From SIG701 sp045611685 (GTDB taxonomy: Bacteria; Bacillota; Clostridia; Oscillospirales; CAG-272), in the NCBI GenBank assembly GCA_045611685.1, contig JAZKXO010000079.1, forward strand, positions 248,001 through 312,000: a DNA stretch of 64,000 nt. The letters run 5' to 3'. The translations under genes were made by a program, and so were the position numbers. Position 1 is the stretch's first letter; each line of letters opens with the position of its first letter. This document shows, one piece after another, positions 35,210 through 44,972 of the stretch. The notes beneath the pieces were generated by a model. The model was not told the origin of the DNA. It saw only the letters and a program-made list of their open reading frames with translations, and ran no database searches.

Positions 35210-36478
35210 ATGGGTATTGATGCAATTTCACTTATCATCTTTACTGCATGTATAGCACTGTTCGTGTGGGATAAGCTTCCCATGGCAACCACCGCAATCC
35301 TCGGCTGTGTTACGATGGTCATCCTCGGCGTCTGCTCATTCAAGGATGCATTTGCGCCTTTTGCCTCGAGCACGGTCATCCTCACAATCGGCGTTATGAT
35401 TATCGGCGCGGCGATCTCCGAGACGGGGCTTGCCGCCACCGTAGGTGCTGCGATCGTAAGGCTTTCCAAAGGCTCCGAGGTAAAACTCATCATCGGCACG
35501 TATCTCGCCTCGACGACCATGTCCGCGTTCCTCACAAACTCGGCGGTGCTTGCCATCTTCATTCCGATTATCCTCGGTCTCTCGGCATCCAATGCTTCTC
35601 TTAAGGCAAAAAACCTCATTATGCCCATCGCGTTCGGCTGCGTTATCGGCGGTGCGTCCACGCTCGTCGGCTCCACCCAGCAGATGACGGCACAGGGTCT
35701 TCTCGAAGAGGCAGGCGCGCAGACGTTCAAGACGTTCTCCTTTACGCCCGTCGTTTCCATCACGATCATCCTCGGACTTTTGTACTGTCTCTTTATCGGA
35801 CGGCGACGCGGAGAGAAGATCTGGGGTTCGAGAACAGACGATGAAGTAGATTACACGGTAAACAACAACGGAACCTATAACAAAACAAAGATGATCATCG
35901 TAGCGGTGATTTTCGTTGCAACGGTCGTTCTCTACATCACTGAATGGCTGCCCTTGGCGGTTACGAGCACGGCAGCAGCACTTCTGTGCATTATCACCGG
36001 CTGTATCACGCAGAAGAAGGCGATCGCTGCGGTCAACTGGAACATCGTCGGCAGACTCGCGGGATGCCTCGGTATCGCCAAAGCGCTTGAAATATCAGGC
36101 GGTACGGCGCTTATTGCAGACGGCTTCAAAAAGATGATTGGCACGAACCTCAGCCCGTTCGTCTTATTCTGCATCATCGTATTGCTTGCGCAGGTTACAA
36201 GCGAATTCATATCAAACTCCACGGCACTTCTGATCGTTCTTCCGATCGTACTTGCCATCGCGCCCGAATTTAATCTCAATCCGTATGCGTTCGCTATGGG
36301 TGCAACGATCGCCTCGGGCGTGGCGCTCAGCTGCCCGCTCGCAAGCTCGACACTCGGTATGTCCATGTGCGTGGGCTATAAATTTAACGACTACTTCAAG
36401 TACTCGTTCGCTTTTGATGTCATCTCGTACATTGTAATTATCATAAGCGTTCCGATAATCTACGGTCTTACTCTTTAA
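35210..36478 (+). CDS. SLC13/DASS-type anion transporter
   Basis: A 422-residue membrane protein with about 10-11 hydrophobic segments, resembling the divalent anion:sodium symporter and ArsB/CitM families (STTMSAFLTNSAVLAIFIP with an S-N-T-like anion site, and TSEFISNSTALLIVLPI in the second repeat, giving the two-repeat layout). ATG 35210 is preferred because AGGAGA is 7 bases upstream. It sits between glycosyltransferase genes in the same orientation, which is odd for a metabolite transporter. Confidence 0.82.
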   Translation: MGIDAISLIIFTACIALFVWDKLPMATTAILGCVTMVILGVCSFKDAFAPFASSTVILTIGVMIIGAAISETGLAATVGAAIVRLSKGSEVKLIIGTYLASTTMSAFLTNSAVLAIFIPIILGLSASNASLKAKNLIMPIAFGCVIGGASTLVGSTQQMTAQGLLEEAGAQTFKTFSFTPVVSITIILGLLYCLFIGRRRGEKIWGSRTDDEVDYTVNNNGTYNKTKMIIVAVIFVATVVLYITEWLPLAVTSTAAALLCIITGCITQKKAIAAVNWNIVGRLAGCLGIAKALEISGGTALIADGFKKMIGTNLSPFVLFCIIVLLAQVTSEFISNSTALLIVLPIVLAIAPEFNLNPYAFAMGATIASGVALSCPLASSTLGMSMCVGYKFNDYFKYSFAFDVISYIVIIISVPIIYGLTL

Positions 36479-36503
36479 AATATCTTTGGCAACGAGGGAA
36501 AGT

Positions 36504-37778
36504 ATGAGCGGCAGAAAGAAAGTTCTTGTAATAACCGGCACATCCTTCCGGAACGACACGAACAACGGAAAGACACTGGAGGTTCTCTTTTCAAAATTTA
36601 AGCCGGATGAGATAGCACAGATCTATTTCAGTCCCGAGGTACCCAACAGCACTGTTTGCGATACATATTACAGAGTATGTGAAAAGCATCTCTTAAGGAG
36701 TTTTTTCGGCTTGTTCGCCAAGAAATGCGGCGGTGAGGTGCGCTCCGATTCCTCCAGCAAAAAGGCGGAGCGTTACAGCGAGGTCATCCTTCACAACAAG
36801 CGCAACCCTGCTGTTCTCTTCTTGCGGGAGCTTATCTGGGATATTTCCTACTGGAAAAACCACAATCTCAAAGCCTTTCTTGACAAAGTAAACCCTACCG
36901 TAATATTTGCCTTTCTCCCCGGAAACAAAAAAACGGCGAATTTTATCTCGTGGGTGGCAGAGCGATACAACTGTAAGGTAGTTATGCTCGTAACGGACGA
37001 TCATTACAACGATTACGAGCTCAACCCCTCGTTTATCAGACGTCGCCGCTATCGCCGCATGCAAAAGGCTGTCGATCGTGCTGCACGCCACTCGGATATA
37101 ATTCTCGGCTGCTCCGAGCTCACTGCACAAGAGTACGGCGATCGATTCGGGCTCCCCTACGAACCGATATTCACCCCTTCTGCCCAAACGCACCTCGATC
37201 TTCCCCTCAAGGAGCAAGGCGACTCTCCCGTCATTTTCCGCTTCTTCGGCAATGTTGGACTTGAACGCTGGAAAGTACTGCGCACACTCGGCGAGGCGAT
37301 CCGCGATCTTAACGGATCCGTACAAAAAGCAAAGCTCGAGATCTATACGTCGTGTCCCGACAGAGAAATCATCCGCGAGATGACGGTCGAGGACGGTTCG
37401 GAATTCAAAGGCTTCGTGCACGGTGAAGAGTTCCTCCGACTGCTTGCAGATGCAGACGTGGCCGTTCACGCCGAATCCTTTGATCCCCAAATGATGCGAT
37501 ACACGCGTCTGTCCGTCTCGACAAAAATCGCCGATTATCTCGGCGCAGGCAAGTGCATTCTCGCCGTCGGCTCGGAGACGCTCGCCTCCATCGCGCATAT
37601 AACCCCTGTCTCTATGACAGTAAATCGGCCGGAGGACTTGCCCGCGGCTGTCGAAACTCTCGTCGGTGATCCTCTATTGAGAAGCAAACTGCAAAAAAAG
37701 GCGCGTGCTCTCTCCTTTGAGGCACACGATATAGAAAAAAACGGCATACGCATCCGCAATATCCTTTTTGGAGAGTAA
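36504..37778 (+). CDS. Glycosyltransferase, GT4-like
   Basis: A 424-residue GT-B fold protein. The C-terminal half carries the weak but recognisable GT4 pattern: FRFFGNVGLERWK, FKGFVHGEEFLRLLADADVAVHAE and STKIADYLGAGKCILAVG. ATG 36504 follows GAGGGAAAG; an upstream TTG is rejected. It overlaps nothing and is followed after one base by another GT4 gene. Confidence 0.82.
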   Translation: MSGRKKVLVITGTSFRNDTNNGKTLEVLFSKFKPDEIAQIYFSPEVPNSTVCDTYYRVCEKHLLRSFFGLFAKKCGGEVRSDSSSKKAERYSEVILHNKRNPAVLFLRELIWDISYWKNHNLKAFLDKVNPTVIFAFLPGNKKTANFISWVAERYNCKVVMLVTDDHYNDYELNPSFIRRRRYRRMQKAVDRAARHSDIILGCSELTAQEYGDRFGLPYEPIFTPSAQTHLDLPLKEQGDSPVIFRFFGNVGLERWKVLRTLGEAIRDLNGSVQKAKLEIYTSCPDREIIREMTVEDGSEFKGFVHGEEFLRLLADADVAVHAESFDPQMMRYTRLSVSTKIADYLGAGKCILAVGSETLASIAHITPVSMTVNRPEDLPAAVETLVGDPLLRSKLQKKARALSFEAHDIEKNGIRIRNILFGE

Positions 37779-37779
37779 A

Positions 37780-38991
37780 ATGAAAGTTTGTCAGATAAAT
37801 ACCGTATACGGCAAGGGCAGCACAGGAAAGATCGTGCGCGATCTGCACGAAGAACTCCTCAGAAGCGGGCACGAATCCATCGTGATCTACCCCGTCCGGA
37901 ACAAGGATGAAAACGGGCCTTTTCTCTATACCGTATCAAACAAGCACCTGAGCCGCGCCTCAGCAGTGTACAGAAGGCTCTCCGGCAGGCAGTTTGACGG
38001 GGCGTATATCCAAACTTCGAGAATCATAAACATCCTCAAAAGAGAAAAACCGGACGTTGTGCATCTTCACTGCATCAACGGAAACAACATAAACATATAC
38101 CGTCTTCTTCGCTATCTTGCAGTAAACAAAATCAAGACGATCCTCACCATCCACGCCGAGTTCATGTATACGGGCGGATGTGAGCACGCATACGATTGCG
38201 AAAAGTGGAAAATCGGCTGCAAAAAATGCACCGACAAGAGCCGCGGCACCCTTGTTGACGGCTCGGCGCATACGTACAAGAGCTTTTGGAGAAGTTACGC
38301 GCTTTTTGACGCGGATAAATTTCGTTTTGTCGCCGTATCTCCTTGGCTTGAAACGAGAGCCAAAAGCTCGCCCATGCTTTCACGTTTCCGGGGATGCACG
38401 GTGCTGAACGGCGTTGACACCTCGCTGTACACGTACACTACCGACAAAAATCTCCGAGAGGAGCTCGGACTTGCCCCCGAAGAAAAGGTGATCTTTCACG
38501 TTACCGCCAACTTCAATCCGACCACCGATAATATAAAGGGCGGCAAGTACGTAATAGAGCTTGCCGAAAAGCTGAAGGGTGAAAAGGTGCGGATCATCAT
38601 CGCCTCGAACCGCACAGCGGAATGCGCCCTGCCCGACAACTGCCTCTCCGTCGGGCGGATAGAGTCCTCTGAAAAACTTTCACGGATTTACTCCATGAGT
38701 GATCTGACACTTATCACAAGCAAACGCGAGACGTTCAGTATGCCAACGGCGGAAAGCCTTTGCTGCGGCACACCCGTTGTGGGCTTCCTTGCAGGCGGTC
38801 CTGAGAGCATCGCTCTCCCTGCACACAGCCGTTTCGTTGAATACGGCGACGTGGACAGCCTTTATTGTGCCGCAAAGGAGATGCTCGCGGCAAAAAACGA
38901 TAAGGCGAAAATTTCAAAGGAAGCGAAAAAGATATACGCAAGACAGCAAATGCTCTTCGGATATATGAACCTGTATACAGAAAAGGAATAA
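37780..38991 (+). CDS. Glycosyltransferase family 4
   Basis: A 403-residue retaining GT-B enzyme. N-terminal VCQINTVYGKGSTGKIV glycine-rich loop, DVVHLHCINGN in the middle, and the donor-binding ETFSMPTAESLCCGTPVVGFLAGG segment with the E-x7-E pattern. Start ATG 37780; the in-frame TTG 12 bases upstream is less likely. Resembles capsular fucosyl/galactosyl transferases, but specificity cannot be read. Confidence 0.9.
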   Translation: MKVCQINTVYGKGSTGKIVRDLHEELLRSGHESIVIYPVRNKDENGPFLYTVSNKHLSRASAVYRRLSGRQFDGAYIQTSRIINILKREKPDVVHLHCINGNNINIYRLLRYLAVNKIKTILTIHAEFMYTGGCEHAYDCEKWKIGCKKCTDKSRGTLVDGSAHTYKSFWRSYALFDADKFRFVAVSPWLETRAKSSPMLSRFRGCTVLNGVDTSLYTYTTDKNLREELGLAPEEKVIFHVTANFNPTTDNIKGGKYVIELAEKLKGEKVRIIIASNRTAECALPDNCLSVGRIESSEKLSRIYSMSDLTLITSKRETFSMPTAESLCCGTPVVGFLAGGPESIALPAHSRFVEYGDVDSLYCAAKEMLAAKNDKAKISKEAKKIYARQQMLFGYMNLYTEKE

Positions 38992-38994
38992 GTT

Positions 38995-40065
38995 ATGCAT
39001 CTTATATTTTTGGCAACCATTTGTTGTATTTCCGTATTTGTCCATTCCCAAAGGATCGATGCGGACACAAAACGCAAGCAAGAAGTTATCCTTATAGGAA
39101 TTGTGCTGTTTTTGTTTGCGGCACTCCGTGCTCCCACGGTAGGTACGGATATAAGGGGCTACTGCTCAACGTACAAAACCGTAGCAAACATGTCCTTTTC
39201 TGAAATCCTTTCTTTCAGCGGCAATTTTCGTGATCCCGTTTTCCATTGCTTTGAGCGCATACTCTCGTTTATAAGCCGCGATCCGCAGTTTTTGCTGGCC
39301 GTTGTCGGGGCGTGGGTTGCGTTTTCCTTCTCATATTTCGTGTACCATTCCAAGGGAAATGTTTTGATCACTTACCTCTTGTTTATCTGTCTCAGAATTT
39401 ATTCGTTCACCCTCTCTGGACTTCGCCAAGCGATGGCTATGGGCTTTATATGGATTGCCTTCGTGTTTTTGCAAAAGAAAAAGAGATTCCTCTACGTACT
39501 GTTCGTTCTGATCGGATTTATGTTCCACGCATCCGCGATCGCCTTCCTGCTTGCTCTTCCTCTGTCACTGATCAATAACCACAAAATCGTGCTGCTCGCA
39601 ACGCTTGCGGTTACTGCGCTCAACTTTCTCACGGGAGACCGAATCGTTTACTTTCTCTCAAATCTCTTGTTTCCCGAAAGATTCGGCAGCTATGTAGAAG
39701 AAGCAATGATTTCGGGAACAAACTTTTCGACTACGTTTTTCCTATATGTGGCAATGTTTATCTTCGTTAACATGTTCCTGCGGAAAGCAAAAAACAACGA
39801 CCCCCTTGCAATCAGCCGCTACAATATCGTCTGCGCGGGCATGATGTTCTCATTTATCGGCCAGGGCTTCCCAAATATGTTCCGTATCGCGTATTATTTC
39901 ATCTGCAATCTGTTCCCGCTCTTCAGCGAGACTATGCTCTTCAGCATAAAGCCGCGCAGCAGAATTCTCGTGAACACACTTATACCGATTCTTCTTATCG
40001 GCCAGTACGTAATTCTCGGAACATCTGCCGGAACAGAAAATTACATCTTCTTCTGGCAGGTATGA
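38995..40065 (+). CDS. EpsG-family polysaccharide polymerase-like membrane protein
   Basis: A 356-residue integral membrane protein with about ten hydrophobic segments and the EpsG hallmark of an early ALRAPTVGTDIRGY segment (R-x-x-T-x-G-x-D) followed later by SGLRQAMAMGF. This family is thought to polymerise repeat units (Wzy-like). It begins three bases after the preceding stop. Confidence 0.85.
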   Translation: MHLIFLATICCISVFVHSQRIDADTKRKQEVILIGIVLFLFAALRAPTVGTDIRGYCSTYKTVANMSFSEILSFSGNFRDPVFHCFERILSFISRDPQFLLAVVGAWVAFSFSYFVYHSKGNVLITYLLFICLRIYSFTLSGLRQAMAMGFIWIAFVFLQKKKRFLYVLFVLIGFMFHASAIAFLLALPLSLINNHKIVLLATLAVTALNFLTGDRIVYFLSNLLFPERFGSYVEEAMISGTNFSTTFFLYVAMFIFVNMFLRKAKNNDPLAISRYNIVCAGMMFSFIGQGFPNMFRIAYYFICNLFPLFSETMLFSIKPRSRILVNTLIPILLIGQYVILGTSAGTENYIFFWQV

Positions 40066-40149
40066 CAGCCGTATCACACCGTTTTGTCCGCACAAATTTA
40101 TCGCACGTATCTTCAAAAAATGACTCCAACAAGCGAAAGGGGTTCTGAT

Positions 40150-41304
40150 GTGAGAAAAATTACATATTTAGCACACTATGACGTACCGTACGGCGAGCGG
40201 CTCACCTCTCCCGCCGGCACAACCGTAATGAATTACGTGCTGAACTCGCTCGAAAATATAAAAAGGCATGCAATCCTTGTTTCCCCTTCCTGTTCAAAAA
40301 AGGAATTGTCCCGTGAGGAGTTAGTAAACGGGCCTTACACAAAAATAGTATTGTTGCCCACACCATCCCCTGCCGGGAAATACAATATTGCATCACGCTT
40401 TCTGAACCGATTGCGCCAAAGAAGGAATCTTGAAAACGAGCTTTCAAAACAACTGAATGACGGCGATATTTTAATGGTATACCATTCACTGTCTTTGATG
40501 AATGTCGTTCGCAAAATCCGCAAGAAGAAAAAAATAACGCTCCTGTTGCAGGTTTGCGAAGTATACGGCGATGTTACGGACAACGCCCGTGTCAGAAAAA
40601 AAGAACTGGATTTCTTCAAAACTGCTGACAGATATATTTTCCAAAGCGAACTTCTTGAACATTTAATCAACAAAGAAAACAAGCCTTACGCCGTTCTTCA
40701 CGGAACCTATACGGTTTCCGAAACCAACGTCACACAAGACAATTCTTCAGCATGCAGTCAAAAAACGCACTGCGTTTACGCCGGTACGCTGGATCCGCGC
40801 AAGGGGGGCGCTGAAACAGCCCTGAACACAGCCTTGTATCTCCCCGAAAACTATCACGTTCACATTCTGGGCTTTGGCTCCGAGAAGGAAATTCAATACA
40901 TAAAAGACCGCGTTTCAAAAGTTTCCTCAAACTGCAAGTGCTCCGTATCCTATGACGGATGTCTATCCGGAGATGAATACAAAGATTTTATCTCCTCGTG
41001 CCAAATCGGCTTGAGCACGCAGGATCCCGACGCGTCCTTTAACGCAACCTCGTTCCCGTCGAAAATTCTTGCTTATATAGCGAACGGATTGCGCGTGGTA
41101 ACGGTTAGAATTCCGGCTATTGAAAAATCCGCCGTAGCAGGAAACGTTTTCTTTTACGAAGAAAACACGCCCGAAAGCGTTGCCGCGGCGATAAAAAGCA
41201 TAGATCTCACCAAAGAGTACGACGGCAAAGATACGATTCGTACTCTTGATGAAAAATTCCTGGCAAGCCTACAAATGCTACTGCAGGGTGAATCCGATGA
41301 TTGA
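40150..41304 (+). CDS. Glycosyltransferase, GT4-like
   Basis: A 384-residue GT-B glycosyltransferase. I choose GTG 40150, since AAAGGGG lies 7 bases before it and the product then begins VRKITYLAHYDVPYG; longer TTG and ATG starts exist. Donor-side features are CVYAGTLDPRKGG, HILGFGSE, and SFPSKILAYIANGLRVV. The last 8 bases overlap the flippase gene. Confidence 0.83.
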   Translation: MRKITYLAHYDVPYGERLTSPAGTTVMNYVLNSLENIKRHAILVSPSCSKKELSREELVNGPYTKIVLLPTPSPAGKYNIASRFLNRLRQRRNLENELSKQLNDGDILMVYHSLSLMNVVRKIRKKKKITLLLQVCEVYGDVTDNARVRKKELDFFKTADRYIFQSELLEHLINKENKPYAVLHGTYTVSETNVTQDNSSACSQKTHCVYAGTLDPRKGGAETALNTALYLPENYHVHILGFGSEKEIQYIKDRVSKVSSNCKCSVSYDGCLSGDEYKDFISSCQIGLSTQDPDASFNATSFPSKILAYIANGLRVVTVRIPAIEKSAVAGNVFFYEENTPESVAAAIKSIDLTKEYDGKDTIRTLDEKFLASLQMLLQGESDD

Positions 41305-42652
41305 AAAAATTACAAACAAACTGAAAGGATTGTCCGGTAAAGACAAGATCGTATTAAAAAATACGCTCGGCGCGTTTACAGTCAAGGGGCTCTCGCTTAT
41401 CGTTTCCCTTTTCACCATGCCCGCCTACCTCAAGTTTTTCAACGATGAGATGGCGCTCGGACTTTGGTTCACGGTTTTGTCGGTTCTCACCTGGATATTG
41501 AATTTCGATCTTGGCATAGGCAACGGACTGAGAAATCACTTGGCGTTGTCTCTGGCAGCCAAGAAACATGACGATGCACACAAGTATATTTCCTCTGCCT
41601 ACATTTCCATCGCTGCCATTGTCGTTCTTTTGTCAGCACTGTTTCTCGTACTGTTTGATTTTATAAACTGGAACGCAGTATTCAACATCGAAACAGCCAT
41701 CGTTTCACAAAAAGCATTGAACCTTACCGTGAAAATCGTTTTCATCGGTATTATGTTCCAGTTCCTTTTTAAACTTATCTCCTCCGTTTTGTATGCGATG
41801 CAAAAATCATCGGTGAACAACTTCCTCTCGCTGATCACATCGGTAATCACCGTTATCTGCGTCGTTTCGCTTCCCTCCGGCTCAAACGACAGAAACATCA
41901 TCGTTATGGCCGTTGTACATGCCTTGGCAGTGCTCATACCTCTTCTCGCGGCAACTGCGGTTGTTTTTCTGAAAAAAGAAATGCGGCCGCTTGCTCCCTC
42001 GTTTCATGCATTCAGCCTTTCTCACACGAAAAAAATTCTTTCTCTCGGCACAGTTTTCCTTCTCGTTCAGGTTTTTTACATGCTCATAATGAGCACAAAC
42101 GACTATCTGATTACGGCATTTTATTCCCCCGATGCCGTTGTAGATTATCAAATCTACTATAAACTGTTTCACCTCGGAAGTACAGTTTTCGCGCTTGCAT
42201 TGACGCCTATCTGGTCCGCCGTAACAAAGGCACTTGCCGAAAAAGATTTCAACTGGATTCGCTCTCTGTACAAAAAGCTTTGCTTCGTTGCCCTTTCGGC
42301 AACTGCGTGCGAGTTTTTAATTATCCCGTTTTTACAGTTTGGCGTAGACCTGTGGCTCAGGGAGGAAGCCATCAAAACTTCCATCCCGTACGCAGCAGTT
42401 TTTGCTATGATGGGCAGCCTTCTCATCTGGAACAGCGTTTTCTCGAGCATCGCAAACGGACTTGGAAAACTCAAAACGCAGCTGATTTGCTTCGGCATCG
42501 GTTCCGTTTTGAAAATTTTTGCATCCTGGGGACTCGTTATGCTGCTGGATTCCTGGATCGGTGTCCCGATCGCTAATGTGCTTTCTATGGGCGTCTACTG
42601 CGTCGCAGAACCATTTGTTATAAAAAAGACTTTGAAATCCAATATACAATAA
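41297..42652 (+). CDS. Polysaccharide flippase (Wzx-like, MOP superfamily)
   Basis: A 451-residue membrane protein with 12-14 hydrophobic segments and the start typical of repeat-unit flippases (KNTLGAFTVKGLSLIVSLFTMP). It should move the undecaprenyl-linked repeat across the membrane for the EpsG-like polymerase. ATG 41297 is inside the end of the preceding gene, implying coupled translation. Confidence 0.87.
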   Translation: MIEKITNKLKGLSGKDKIVLKNTLGAFTVKGLSLIVSLFTMPAYLKFFNDEMALGLWFTVLSVLTWILNFDLGIGNGLRNHLALSLAAKKHDDAHKYISSAYISIAAIVVLLSALFLVLFDFINWNAVFNIETAIVSQKALNLTVKIVFIGIMFQFLFKLISSVLYAMQKSSVNNFLSLITSVITVICVVSLPSGSNDRNIIVMAVVHALAVLIPLLAATAVVFLKKEMRPLAPSFHAFSLSHTKKILSLGTVFLLVQVFYMLIMSTNDYLITAFYSPDAVVDYQIYYKLFHLGSTVFALALTPIWSAVTKALAEKDFNWIRSLYKKLCFVALSATACEFLIIPFLQFGVDLWLREEAIKTSIPYAAVFAMMGSLLIWNSVFSSIANGLGKLKTQLICFGIGSVLKIFASWGLVMLLDSWIGVPIANVLSMGVYCVAEPFVIKKTLKSNIQ

Positions 42653-42669
42653 CGAAAGAGAGTACTATT

Positions 42670-43713
42670 ATGTCAGTGTTCAAGAACAAAACGTTACTTA
42701 TCACCGGCGGTACGGGATCGTTCGGCAACGCCGTACTGAATCGCTTTCTCAAAACCGATATCGGCGAGATCCGCATTTTCTCCCGCGACGAAAAAAAGCA
42801 GGATGACATGCGCCACGAATTTCAGACAAAGATGCCCGAGTTCGCTGATAAAATCAGCTTCTATATCGGCGATGTTCGCGATATTGCCTCCGTCAAGAAC
42901 GCCATGCACGGCGTCGACTACATATTCCACGCAGCGGCACTCAAACAAGTTCCCTCGTGCGAGTTCTTCCCTATCGAGGCAGTCAAGACGAACGTGCTCG
43001 GTACGGAGAACGTCCTGACTGCTGCCATTGAAGCCGGTGTCAAGAACGTCGTGTGTCTCTCGACCGACAAGGCCGCCTACCCCGTAAACGCGATGGGTAC
43101 TTCCAAGGCGATGATGGAAAAGGTCGTCGTAGCCAAAGCAAGAACGACTGACAAAACTAAGATCTGCTGCACCCGTTACGGAAACGTAATGTGCTCGCGC
43201 GGCTCCGTTATCCCTCTCTGGATCCAACAGATCCGAAACGGAAGCCCGATCACCCTTACCGATCCCGCTATGACGCGATTCATTATGTCGCTGGACGAGG
43301 CAGTCGATCTCGTTCTGTTCGCGTTTGAGAACGGCGAGCCGGGCGATATTCTCGTACAGAACGCGCCTGCCTGCACGATTCAGACGCAGGCGGAAGCCGT
43401 CTGTGAGCTGTTCGGCGGCAATAAAAAGGACATTAAGGTAATTGGCATCCGTCACGGCGAGAAGATGTACGAAACGTTGCTGACCAACGAAGAATGTGCT
43501 CACGCCATCGATATGGGTAATTTCTACCGTGTTCCCTGCGATAAGCGAGGGCTGAACTACGATAAATATTTCAGCAAAGGCGATACCGAGCGCAACAAGC
43601 TGACGGAGTTCAACTCCAACAACACGAAGCTTCTTACTGTAGAGGAAACGAAGGCCAAAATCGCAAGCCTTCAATACATTCAGGACGAACTGAACAAGGA
43701 AACGAACGGATGA
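42670..43713 (+). CDS. capE: UDP-GlcNAc 4,6-dehydratase/5-epimerase (CapE/FnlA)
   Basis: A 347-residue extended SDR. NAD site LLITGGTGSFGNAVL, then HAAALKQVPSCEFFP and the catalytic region LSTDKAAYPVNAMGTSKAMMEK, in which the usual Tyr of YxxxK is replaced by Met (MGTSK), as is characteristic of the CapE/FlaA1 group. It starts UDP-L-FucNAc synthesis. With the next two genes (CapF- and CapG-like) the full three-enzyme route is present. Confidence 0.92.
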   Translation: MSVFKNKTLLITGGTGSFGNAVLNRFLKTDIGEIRIFSRDEKKQDDMRHEFQTKMPEFADKISFYIGDVRDIASVKNAMHGVDYIFHAAALKQVPSCEFFPIEAVKTNVLGTENVLTAAIEAGVKNVVCLSTDKAAYPVNAMGTSKAMMEKVVVAKARTTDKTKICCTRYGNVMCSRGSVIPLWIQQIRNGSPITLTDPAMTRFIMSLDEAVDLVLFAFENGEPGDILVQNAPACTIQTQAEAVCELFGGNKKDIKVIGIRHGEKMYETLLTNEECAHAIDMGNFYRVPCDKRGLNYDKYFSKGDTERNKLTEFNSNNTKLLTVEETKAKIASLQYIQDELNKETNG

Positions 43714-44912
43714 TGAACATACTCGTTACGGGCGCTAGAGGATTTGTGGGAAAAAACCTTTGCGCCGCTTTGAAAAACGTGCGAGACGGCAAGGACAAAA
43801 CCTACCCGGCTCTCACCGTCGGCGAGATTTATGAATACGATATCGACACCGATCCCGCTCTTTTAGATCGCTACTGTGCCGATGCGGATTTCGTATTTCA
43901 TCTCGCAGGTGTGAACCGCCCACAAAATCCCGCAGAATTCATGGAGGGGAATTTTGGCTTCACAAACTCGCTCCTTGACACATTGGAAAAGCACGAAAAC
44001 ACCTGCCCCGTTATGATCTCATCGTCCATTCAGGCGACGTGCATCGGGCGCTATGACAGCGATTACGGCAGAAGCAAAAAGGCCGGAGAAGAACTCGTCT
44101 TCGCCTACGGTGAAGAAACCGGCGCAAAAGTGCTCGTTTACCGATTCCCGAATCTGTTCGGTAAATGGTGCAGACCGAATTACAACTCCGCCGTGGCTAC
44201 GTTCTGCCATAACATAGCAAACGATCTGCCGATCACGGTCAGCGACAGGAACGTACAACTCGAGCTTCTCTACATCGATGATCTCGTAACGGAGATGCTG
44301 GATGCACTTGAAGACAAGGAGCACCGCTGCGAATTTGACGGCATAAACACCATCTTCACGGCAGACGGCAAATACTGTGCCGCACCGATCACACACAAGG
44401 TAACGCTCGGCGAGATTGTGGATCTGCTTGACACATTCAAAGCACAGAGATCGACGCTTGTTGTGCCCGAAATTCCCGCGAACTCCTTCGCAAAGAAGCT
44501 GTACAGCACGTATCTCAGTTATCTTCCGAAGGAAAAGGTATCCTTCCCCCTCAAAATGAACGAGGATGCAAGAGGCAGTTTCACCGAGCTTCTCAAAACA
44601 GAGAAATGCGGTCAGTTTTCCGTAAACATTTCAAAGCCCGGCATTACAAAGGGTCAGCACTGGCATCACACGAAATGGGAGTTTTTCATCGTCGTGGCGG
44701 GACGCGGACTCATTCAACAACGAAAAATCGGCGCGGACGAAGTGCTGAATTTTGAGGTTTCCGGAGACAAGATCGAGGCTGTGCACATGCTTCCGGGCTA
44801 TACACATAACATCATCAATCTGTCCGAAACGGAAAATCTTGTGACGGTGATGTGGGCAAACGAGCCGTTTGATCCCGCACATCCCGATACATTCTTTGAG
44901 GTGGTAGAATAA
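43710..44912 (+). CDS. capF: UDP-FucNAc pathway reductase/epimerase (CapF/FnlB)
   Basis: A 400-residue two-domain enzyme: an SDR domain (NILVTGARGFVGKNL; catalytic YGRSKKAGE) at about 1-260, then a cupin domain at about 270-400 with the zinc-type GQHWHHTKWE motif. In CapF the cupin does C3 epimerisation and the SDR the reduction. It overlaps capE by 4 bases. Confidence 0.93.
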   Translation: MMNILVTGARGFVGKNLCAALKNVRDGKDKTYPALTVGEIYEYDIDTDPALLDRYCADADFVFHLAGVNRPQNPAEFMEGNFGFTNSLLDTLEKHENTCPVMISSSIQATCIGRYDSDYGRSKKAGEELVFAYGEETGAKVLVYRFPNLFGKWCRPNYNSAVATFCHNIANDLPITVSDRNVQLELLYIDDLVTEMLDALEDKEHRCEFDGINTIFTADGKYCAAPITHKVTLGEIVDLLDTFKAQRSTLVVPEIPANSFAKKLYSTYLSYLPKEKVSFPLKMNEDARGSFTELLKTEKCGQFSVNISKPGITKGQHWHHTKWEFFIVVAGRGLIQQRKIGADEVLNFEVSGDKIEAVHMLPGYTHNIINLSETENLVTVMWANEPFDPAHPDTFFEVVE

Positions 44913-44938
44913 CCTACTTTCTTTGAAAAGAAAGTAGG
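44911..44938. repeat. Intergenic hairpin repeat (CTACTTTCTTT type)
   Basis: A perfect 12-bp stem CCTACTTTCTTT / AAAGAAAGTAGG around GA, between capF and capG. Similar hairpins are dispersed in many Clostridia genomes (recalled, not checked). It could be a processing or partial termination site within the operon. Confidence 0.6.
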
Positions 44939-44972
44939 CAAAGAAACTTTCAAAAAGGGAGTTGCTATAGAT

